Source: DATAOG01 sp963757395
GTDB taxonomy: Bacteria; Pseudomonadota; Alphaproteobacteria; Geminicoccales; Geminicoccaceae
DNA length: 64,000 nt
Direction of reading: 5' to 3'
NCBI GenBank assembly: GCA_963757395.1
Contig: CAVWRK010000015.1
Location: 113,935 to 177,934, forward strand
Below, piece after piece: positions 58,520 to 64,000 of the stretch. Positions within the stretch are counted from its first letter, which is position 1, and the number at the start of each line of letters is the position of its first letter. The notes under the pieces are model-generated. The model ran no database searches, was not told the DNA's origin, and saw only the letters and a list, made by a program, of their open reading frames with translations. A program made the translations under genes and the position numbers.

Positions 58520-59841
58520 CCGGCCGGATCACGCTCACGGCGTAGCTTCGCCCAATGCTCGAGCCTACGCCGGAGCGCCGCCTCCTCACCCTCTCCGGTC
58601 GGCTCGTAGAAGGTCGGGCGCGGCATGCCGTCCGGGAAGTAGTCCTGGCCGGAGAAGCGATCTGGCGCATCGTGGTCGTAGGCGTAGCCCTGAGCGTAAC
58701 CCAACTGCTGCATCAGGCGCGTCGGGGCGTTGCGGATGTGCAGCGGCGGCATCAGCGAGCCGCTCTCTTTCGCCGCCCGCATGGCGGCGCCGAATGCCCG
58801 GTAGACGGCGTTGGATTTGGGCGCGCAGGCGAGGTGCAGGGTGCATTCCGCGAGTGCCAGCTCGCCCTCGGGGCTGCCCAGCTGCTCGTAGGCCTGGCTC
58901 GCCGCGAGCGCCAGCGGCAAGGCGCCCGGATCGGCGAGCCCAATGTCCTCGCTCGCCATGCGGACCAGCCGGCGGGCGATGTAGCGCGGGTCCTCGCCGC
59001 CCTGCAGCATGCGCGCGAGCCAATAGAGCGAAGCGTCCGGATCGGAACCGCGCACCGACTTGTGCAGCGCGCTGATCAGATTGTAGTGCGCCTCCTGCTG
59101 GCGGTCGTAGAGCGGCATCCGCCGTTGCAGGACGTGGGCGAGAGTCGCCTGATCGAGCCGCGGCTCGGCCGGCAGATCGGCCAGGTTCTCGACCATATTG
59201 AGCAGATAACGGCCGTCGCCGTCGGCGAGCTCGATCAGGCGCGCACGCGCCTCGACATCGAGCGGCAGCGCGTGGCCGAGCGCCGTCTCGGCGCGCGCGA
59301 TCAGGGCTTCGAGGGCCGCTTGACCGAGCCGGTTCAGGACCAGGACCTGACAGCGCGAGAGCAGGGCGCCGGTGAGCGCAAAGGACGGGTTCTCGGTGGT
59401 CGCGCCGATCAGGGTCACCGTGCCGTCCTCGACCTGGGCGAGCAGGCCGTCCTGCTGGACGCGATTGAAACGGTGGATCTCGTCGATGAACAGCAGCGTC
59501 GCCTGACCGGTGCGGCGGTGCGCCTTGGCCTCCTCGTAGACCTTGCGCAGATCGGCGACCCCGGACATGACCGCCGAGAGGGCGACCAGCGGCTGCCCGA
59601 TGCGGCCGGCAAGAAGCCGGGCGAGCGTGGTCTTGCCGGTGCCGGGCGGTCCCCAGAGAACGATCGAGCCGAGCTGGCCGCGCGCGAACATCCGTCCCAA
59701 CGGCGTATCCGGCCCGAGCAGATGGTCCTGGCCGACCAGCTCGTCCAGCGTCTTCGGACGCAGCCGGTCGGCGAGCGGTTGATGGGCGCGCGCCTTTGGC
59801 GGGGCGACCGGTAGGTCCGGACCTTCGAACAGATCGCTCAT
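58516..59841 (-). CDS. rarA: Replication-associated recombination protein RarA (MgsA)
   Basis: 441 aa AAA+ ATPase. Walker A GPPGTGKT (64-71), Walker B LLFIDEIHRF (DE at 120-121), sensor 1 IGATTENPSFAL, and the RarA C-terminal domains with SVRGSDPDASLYWLARML and SNAVYRAFGAAM. Acts at stalled forks and in replication-coupled repair. Overlaps both neighbours by ATGA. Confidence 0.95.
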   Translation of the reverse strand: MSDLFEGPDLPVAPPKARAHQPLADRLRPKTLDELVGQDHLLGPDTPLGRMFARGQLGSIVLWGPPGTGKTTLARLLAGRIGQPLVALSAVMSGVADLRKVYEEAKAHRRTGQATLLFIDEIHRFNRVQQDGLLAQVEDGTVTLIGATTENPSFALTGALLSRCQVLVLNRLGQAALEALIARAETALGHALPLDVEARARLIELADGDGRYLLNMVENLADLPAEPRLDQATLAHVLQRRMPLYDRQQEAHYNLISALHKSVRGSDPDASLYWLARMLQGGEDPRYIARRLVRMASEDIGLADPGALPLALAASQAYEQLGSPEGELALAECTLHLACAPKSNAVYRAFGAAMRAAKESGSLMPPLHIRNAPTRLMQQLGYAQGYAYDHDAPDRFSGQDYFPDGMPRPTFYEPTGEGEEAALRRRLEHWAKLRRERDPAG

Positions 59842-61256
59842 CCACCGATCACCACCGCGAGGCGCTCGCCCTCCCGCTCGATCTCCAATCGCCAGGGCTG
59901 GCGCGCCTTCTGGAGAAGCTCGGTCAGCTGATCGACGTCCTCGACCGGCCGGTCGGCGACCTTGGTCACGAGATCGCCGCGCTTCAGACGCAGCTCGGCT
60001 GCCGGGCTGCCGCGCGCGACCTTGAGCACCACCACGCCACGCTCGAAGAGGTCGATGTTCAGGTCCTTGTTCAGGCCAGGCGACAGATTGGCGACCGTCG
60101 CGCCGGCCAGCACCTGAGTGCCCGTCAGCGTCGTCTGGTCAGGCGCCGGGCGATAGGGCGGAGTCTCGAGCGGCAGGCGGAGGTTGGCTTGGCGGCCCTG
60201 CCGCCAGACGTCGAGCCTGGCGTCCTTGCCGGGCGCGCCGATCGCAAGACGAAAGTTGAGGGCCTTGGGATCCTCGACCTCGCGGCCGTCGACCGCCAGG
60301 ATGACGTCGCCCTTGGCGATACCGGCGCGCGCCGCCGGGCCGTCCGGATAGATCCGGTTGACCAGCACGCCCTCCGGCCGGCTCAGACCCAGCGAGGTCG
60401 CCAGATCGGCGTCGACCGGCTGTACGGAAGCACCCAGCCAGGCGCGCGCGAGACCCTTGCCGCCGCCCTCGACCGAGCGGATCAGCGCCTTGACCAGATT
60501 GACCGGGATGGCGAAGCCGATCCCGATCGAGCCGCCGCCGCGGGTGAAGATCGCGGTGTTGATGCCGACCAGCGCGCCATCCAAGGTCACCAGCGCGCCA
60601 CCGGAATTGCCGGGATTGATCGCGGCATCGGTCTGAATGAAGGAGAGATCGGGACCGTCCCCGGGCGCGGTCCGGCCGAGGGCCGATACGATGCCGCTGG
60701 TCACGGTCTGGCCGATGCCGAACGGGTCGCCGATCGCGAGCACCAGGTCACCGACCTCGAGGGCGTCGGAATCGCCCATCGGCAGGGTCGGGAGGTGGTC
60801 GCTCTCGATGTCCAGCAGCGCGAGGTCGGCCGCCTGGTCGCCGCCGACCAGCCGGGCGGGGAACTCGCGTCGGTCGGAGGTCACGACCATGATCTCGGCG
60901 GCATTCTCGACCACGTGATAGTTGGTCACGATCAGGCCGTCGGCGCGCACGATCACGCCCGAGCCGAGCGAGTTCTCCGGCTGGCGCTTCGGCTCGCCCT
61001 CACCGAACTCCCGAAAGAAGTACCGGAAAAACGGATCGGCAGCGAACGGGTTGAGAGCCGCCTGCGGCACCTGCTTGTGGGTGTAGATGTTGACCACGGC
61101 TGGTGCCGCCTTGCGCACGACGGGCGCGAAGGAAAGGGCGATCTCGGCCCGCGACCCGGGCACCTGCTCGGCCGCCACGACCGGCGCCGGCCGCGTGGCG
61201 CCGAGCGAGCAGGCGCCCCCGAGAATCGCAACCGCAAACGCCAACCACGTCCTCAT
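59838..61256 (-). CDS. htrA: Periplasmic HtrA/Do-like serine protease with two PDZ domains
   Basis: 472 aa. Signal peptide (AFAVAILGGACSLGA; a Cys at about 16 could make it a lipoprotein), trypsin-like domain with His114 (TNYHVVENA), Asp144 (ADLALLDI) and Ser218 (NPGNSGGALV), then PDZ1 (about 280-365) and PDZ2 (about 385-465). Degrades or refolds damaged envelope proteins. The ATG at 61256 has GGAG seven bases upstream; an ATG at 61277 has none. Coupled to rarA (ATGA). Confidence 0.93.
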   Translation of the reverse strand: MRTWLAFAVAILGGACSLGATRPAPVVAAEQVPGSRAEIALSFAPVVRKAAPAVVNIYTHKQVPQAALNPFAADPFFRYFFREFGEGEPKRQPENSLGSGVIVRADGLIVTNYHVVENAAEIMVVTSDRREFPARLVGGDQAADLALLDIESDHLPTLPMGDSDALEVGDLVLAIGDPFGIGQTVTSGIVSALGRTAPGDGPDLSFIQTDAAINPGNSGGALVTLDGALVGINTAIFTRGGGSIGIGFAIPVNLVKALIRSVEGGGKGLARAWLGASVQPVDADLATSLGLSRPEGVLVNRIYPDGPAARAGIAKGDVILAVDGREVEDPKALNFRLAIGAPGKDARLDVWRQGRQANLRLPLETPPYRPAPDQTTLTGTQVLAGATVANLSPGLNKDLNIDLFERGVVVLKVARGSPAAELRLKRGDLVTKVADRPVEDVDQLTELLQKARQPWRLEIEREGERLAVVIGG

Positions 61257-61343
61257 CCGGCAACTCCGGGCCGACATGGGACGGCGGCAGCACGAGCATT
61301 GGACCGGCCGCTGCCGCAGCCGCGCGTCCCGATTGCGGCTGCT

Positions 61344-61772
61344 TCAGGCCGCCTCGGCCGCGCCCTGATCGCCTTCGGTCTGCGGCGGCCCGGAATCCTG
61401 ACCTTTGGCAGCAACATCACGCTCAACGAACTCGATCACCGCCATCGGCGCGTCGTCGCCGTGGCGAAAGCCCGCCCTGAGGACGCGCACATAGCCGCCC
61501 GGCCGCTGGCCATAGCGGGGCCCGAGCACGTCGATCAGCTTGGTCGCCGTGCTCTGGTCCCGGGTCTTGGCGATGATCAGGCGGCGCGCATGCAGATCGC
61601 CCCGCTTGCCCAGCGTCACCAGCTTCTCGACGATCCGGCGCAGCTCCTTGGCCTTGGGCAGCGTGGTCGTGATCTGCTCGTGCTTGATCAGCGCCGCCGC
61701 CATGTTGGCGAACATCGCCTTGCGATGGCTCGACGTTCGATTGAGCTTGCGACCGGCCAAACGATGGCGCAT
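61344..61772 (-). CDS. rplQ: 50S ribosomal protein L17
   Basis: 142 aa. Highly conserved start MRHRLAGRKLNRTSSHRKAM, then ANMAAALIKHEQITTTLPKAKELR and the C-terminal ALIEFVERD-like AVIEFVERD. The Ala/Gly/Gln-rich tail is normal for alphaproteobacteria. Last gene of the alpha operon; GGGAG eight bases before the ATG. 50 bases downstream of rpoA. Confidence 0.97.
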   Translation of the reverse strand: MRHRLAGRKLNRTSSHRKAMFANMAAALIKHEQITTTLPKAKELRRIVEKLVTLGKRGDLHARRLIIAKTRDQSTATKLIDVLGPRYGQRPGGYVRVLRAGFRHGDDAPMAVIEFVERDVAAKGQDSGPPQTEGDQGAAEAA

Positions 61773-61822
61773 CGCCCCTCTCCCAAGACTAGCTCATGAT
61801 CTCCGCTCGGACGCCGGTCGCG

Positions 61823-62840
61823 TCAGAACGGCTCCTCGATCCGGCGCGCCAGATCTTCGATATTGTCCGGCGGCCAGCCTGCCACCTCCATACCCAGACT
61901 GAGGCCCATATGCGCCAGGACCTCCTTGATCTCATTCAGCGACTTGCGGCCGAAATTCGGGGTGCGCAGCATCTCGGCCTCGGTCTTCTGCACCAGATCG
62001 CCGATGTAGACGATGTTGTCGTTCTTCAGGCAGTTGGCGGAGCGGACCGAAAGCTCGAGCTCATCGACCTTGCGCAAAAGGTGCGGGTTGAATGGCAGCT
62101 CCGGCTTGCTTTCTCCGCCCGTCGCGGCCCGCGGCTCCTCGAAGTTGATGAACAGCTGCAGCTGATCCTGCAGGATCCTGGCCGCCAGCGCGACCGCGTC
62201 CTCGGGCGTCACCGAGCCGTTGGTCTCGACCTGCATGGTCAGCTTGTCGTAGTCGGTGACCTGGCCGACGCGGGCGTGATCGACCCGGTACGCCACCTTG
62301 CGCACCGGGCTGTAGATCGCATCGATCGCGATCAGGCCGATCGGAGCGTCCTCGGACTTGTTCTGCGCCGCCGGCACGTAGCCGCGGCCGACCCGCGCGG
62401 TCATCTCGATCGAGAGCTCGGCCTCCTCATCGAGATGGCAGATGACGTGGTTGCGGTCCATGATCTCGATGTCGTGGCCGGCCTCGATCATCCCGGCGGT
62501 CACCACCGCGGGCCCGCGCACCTTCAGATACATGCGCTTGGGCGCGTCGCTGTGAACGCGTAGCGCCAGCGACTTGAGATTGAGCACGATGTCGGTCACG
62601 TCCTCGCGGACGCCAGCGATGGTCGAGAACTCGTGCAGCACCCCGTCGATCTGGGCGGCGGTGATCGCCGCGCCTTGCAACGACGACAGCAGCACGCGCC
62701 GCAGCGCATTGCCCAGCGTCACGCCGAAGCCACGCTCGAGTGGCTCGGCGACGATCGTCGCCTCACGGTCCGGTCGCAGCCCGGGCTGGATCTCGAGCTT
62801 GGGCGGCTTGATCAGTTCCTGCCAGTTCTTCTGAAATCAC
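61823..62840 (-). CDS. rpoA: RNA polymerase alpha subunit (one-base frameshift at codon 3)
   Basis: 338 aa once repaired. The N-terminal domain GFGVTLGNALRRVLLSSLQG, the dimer region and the C-terminal domain (LRKVDELELSVRSANCLKND .. NFGRKSLNEIKEVL) are complete. The first residues read V-I, then one extra T, then QKNWQELIKPPKLEI in the next frame; GAGG seven bases before the GTG (62840) marks the start. No start codon exists in the downstream frame before 62722, which would remove 39 conserved residues. The gene is essential, so I treat the extra T (62834-62836) as a sequence error. Confidence 0.95.
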
Positions 62841-62937
62841 GGGCATACCTCGGATGTGACAGGCGTGGACAAACGTTCGATCGGCCTCTGCCGGTGGCTC
62901 GGCCGGGCGGGGCGAGCTGCGGGCGGCGCGCGCGCCG

Positions 62938-63330
62938 CTAGACCCGGCGTCGCTTGCGTGGCCGGCAGCCGTTGTGCGGAATCGGCGTCACGTCGCGGAT
63001 CGAGGTGATCGTGAAGCCGACGCCCTGCAGGGCGCGCAGCGCCAATTCCCGACCTGATCCCGGTCCCCGGACCTCGACCTCCAGGGTCTTCATGCCATGC
63101 TCCATGGCCTTGCGGCCGGCCTGCTCGGCCGCGACCTGCGCGGCGAACGGGGTCGACTTGCGCGAGCCCCGGAAGCCTTGACTCCCCGCCGACGACCAGG
63201 CGATCGCGTTGCCCTGGGCGTCGGTGATCGTGATCATCGTGTTGTTGAAGCTGGCGCTGACGTGAGCCACGCCCGAGGAGATGTTCTTGCGCTCGCGGCG
63301 ACGCAGGCGCGGACTGGTATCCTTGGCCAT
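62938..63330 (-). CDS. rpsK: 30S ribosomal protein S11
   Basis: 130 aa. Conserved VAHVSASFNNTMITITDAQGN, WSSAGSQGFRGSRKSTPFAA and the C-terminal DVTPIPHNGCRPRKRRRV. Alpha operon gene, four bases after rpsM. The 97 bases between rpsK and rpoA hold only the rpoA ribosome site. Confidence 0.98.
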   Translation of the reverse strand: MAKDTSPRLRRRERKNISSGVAHVSASFNNTMITITDAQGNAIAWSSAGSQGFRGSRKSTPFAAQVAAEQAGRKAMEHGMKTLEVEVRGPGSGRELALRALQGVGFTITSIRDVTPIPHNGCRPRKRRRV

Positions 63331-63334
63331 GAGC

Positions 63335-63712
63335 TTACTTCTTCACCTTCTTCTTGCCGGCGATCGGCCGCGCCGGGCCCTTGCGGGTGCGCGCGTTGGT
63401 GTGGGTCCGCTGACCGTTGACCGGCAGTCCACGGCGATGCCGGAGGCCCTTGTAGCAGCCGAGGTCCATCAGCCGCTTGATGTTCATCGCGACGTCGCGG
63501 CGCAGGTCGCCCTCGACCCGGTAGCTGCGGTCGATGGTCTCGCGCAGGCGTCCGACCTCGGCGTCGGACAGGTCGTTGACCCGGCGACTGAAGGGCACCT
63601 CGGCGACCGCCAGGATCTTCTCGGCGCTGGTTCGGCCGATGCCGTAGATGTACGTCAGCGCGACTCCGACCGGCTTGCCGCTCGGGATGTTCACTCCGGC
63701 GATGCGCGCCAC
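63335..63712 (-). CDS. rpsM: 30S ribosomal protein S13
   Basis: 125 aa from a GTG with GAGGAGAG upstream. ARIAGVNIPSGKPVGVALTYI, IGRTSAEKIL and the C-terminal RGLPVNGQRTHTNARTRKGP are all conserved S13 blocks; the Lys-rich end is normal. First gene of the visible alpha operon. Confidence 0.98.
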   Translation of the reverse strand: MARIAGVNIPSGKPVGVALTYIYGIGRTSAEKILAVAEVPFSRRVNDLSDAEVGRLRETIDRSYRVEGDLRRDVAMNIKRLMDLGCYKGLRHRRGLPVNGQRTHTNARTRKGPARPIAGKKKVKK

Positions 63713-63796
63713 ACCAAACTCTCCTCTTGCTCGGGTCCGGGCCCAGAGGCTACGGACGCCAACCGCGGCGCGCTCCGGACACCCCGAATATAGGTA

Positions 63797-63845
63797 GCGA
63801 GGCGCGGGCGCGAAAGTCGCGCGATTATAGGTCGCGCCCTCGCGC
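63797..63845. terminator. GC-rich stem between adk and rpsM
   Basis: GGGCGCGA (63806-63813) pairs with TCGCGCCC (63832-63839), extended past a small bulge by GCGC at 63802-63805 and 63842-63845; an 18-base AT-containing loop lies between. On the minus strand this sits 15 bases after the adk stop, so it may be a terminator or an autoregulatory leader for the alpha operon. No T tract. Confidence 0.4.
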
Positions 63846-63860
63846 TGTCAACGCGCGCCG

Positions 63861-64000
63861 TCAACGTACGAAACCGCCGATTTTCTTGAACAGTTCGTCG
63901 GTTACACGATCGATCTCGGCCATTCCATCCACGCTCACCAGCAACCCCTTGGCGCGATAGTAGGGCAGAAGCGGCGCAGTCTGGTCATGATAGGCCTTGA
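63861..64000 (-). CDS. adk: Adenylate kinase (C-terminal end only)
   Basis: The last 46 codons before TGA at 63861-63863 read KAYHDQTAPLLPYYRAKGLL, then VDGMAEIDRVTDELFKKIGG, the conserved C-terminal helices of adenylate kinase. The rest is beyond the right edge. It interconverts ATP, AMP and ADP. In many alphaproteobacteria adk lies between secY and rpsM, as here. Confidence 0.93.
   Translation of the reverse strand, partial: KAYHDQTAPLLPYYRAKGLLVSVDGMAEIDRVTDELFKKIGGFVR

Noticed and set aside
62722..62722. Internal GTG as the rpoA start
   Set aside because: It would remove 39 conserved N-terminal residues, and the GTG at 62840 has a proper ribosome site.

Overview
The window is GC-rich DNA from a bacterial chromosome and most likely comes from an alphaproteobacterium, tentatively of the Rhodospirillales/Geminicoccales type. 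Three things support this: an ATP12-type F1-ATPase assembly chaperone (an alphaproteobacterial and mitochondrial family), the HpnM/HpnN hopanoid transport pair, and the ribosomal alpha operon (rpsM-rpsK-rpoA-rplQ) with adk directly upstream. I see no tRNA, rRNA, CRISPR array, insertion sequence or prophage. Coding density is high, and many neighbouring genes overlap by ATGA or GTGA.

Layout. 1-5.3 kb: a dipeptide/oligopeptide ABC transporter (dppB end, dppC, dppD, dppF) whose plus-strand operon is interrupted by two minus-strand genes, an M20 peptidase and an SDR oxidoreductase. 5.1-17.2 kb: one minus-strand type II secretion locus, read in transcription order as gspO-E-F-G-H-I-J-L-M-C-D-K. 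17.3-19.4 kb: a secreted SNase-fold protein and a cyclic-nucleotide-gated potassium channel. 19.3-23.6 kb: a probable surface-glycan group of two sulfotransferases, an ELM1-like GT-B protein and a UDP-glucuronate decarboxylase. 23.7-27.7 kb: an outer-membrane lipid group of hpnN, divergent hpnM and a PagL-like lipid A deacylase. 27.8-35.3 kb, all plus strand: a Tm-1-like (UPF0261) protein, a class III nucleotide cyclase, a Tm-1-partner TIM-barrel protein, a START-fold protein, an ABC ATPase, an acetyltransferase and an ABC solute-binding protein. 35.4-36.1 kb: remnants of an antitoxin and a DUF29 gene. 36.1-53.5 kb: mixed metabolism and transport (hydantoinase, ceramide-type desaturase, LpxL-like acyltransferase, cupin, anion permease, asparaginase, aldehyde dehydrogenase, beta-propeller, metallo-hydrolase, MFS, thiolase, USP, NodIJ-like exporter, acetyltransferases, aldo/keto reductase). 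53.5-55.5 kb: two metal transporters. 56.2-64 kb: a minus-strand housekeeping run, adk-rpsM-rpsK-rpoA-rplQ followed by htrA-rarA-rluA-gph-atp12.

Sequence quality is a theme of its own. Single-base frameshifts interrupt rpoA, gspD, gspJ, hpnN and the UDP-glucuronate decarboxylase, and at least seven fall in the 2.1 kb holding the first sulfotransferase and the ELM1-like gene. An in-frame TAG interrupts the UPF0261 gene. rpoA is essential and normally single copy, so its lesion is almost certainly a base-calling or assembly error. The other frameshifts should therefore not be read as biological decay without checking reads. I mark genes as pseudogene only where damage is multiple or is a nonsense change.

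Nothing here is a clear-cut new defence or mobile system. The most interesting biology is the concentration of outer-membrane and cell-surface functions: a full type II secretion system, hopanoid transport, lipid A deacylation, a sulfated-glycan candidate cluster and a eukaryote-like sphingolipid delta-4 desaturase beside an LpxL-type acyltransferase. The separation of the two Tm-1-like halves by a membrane-anchored cyclase is also unusual.
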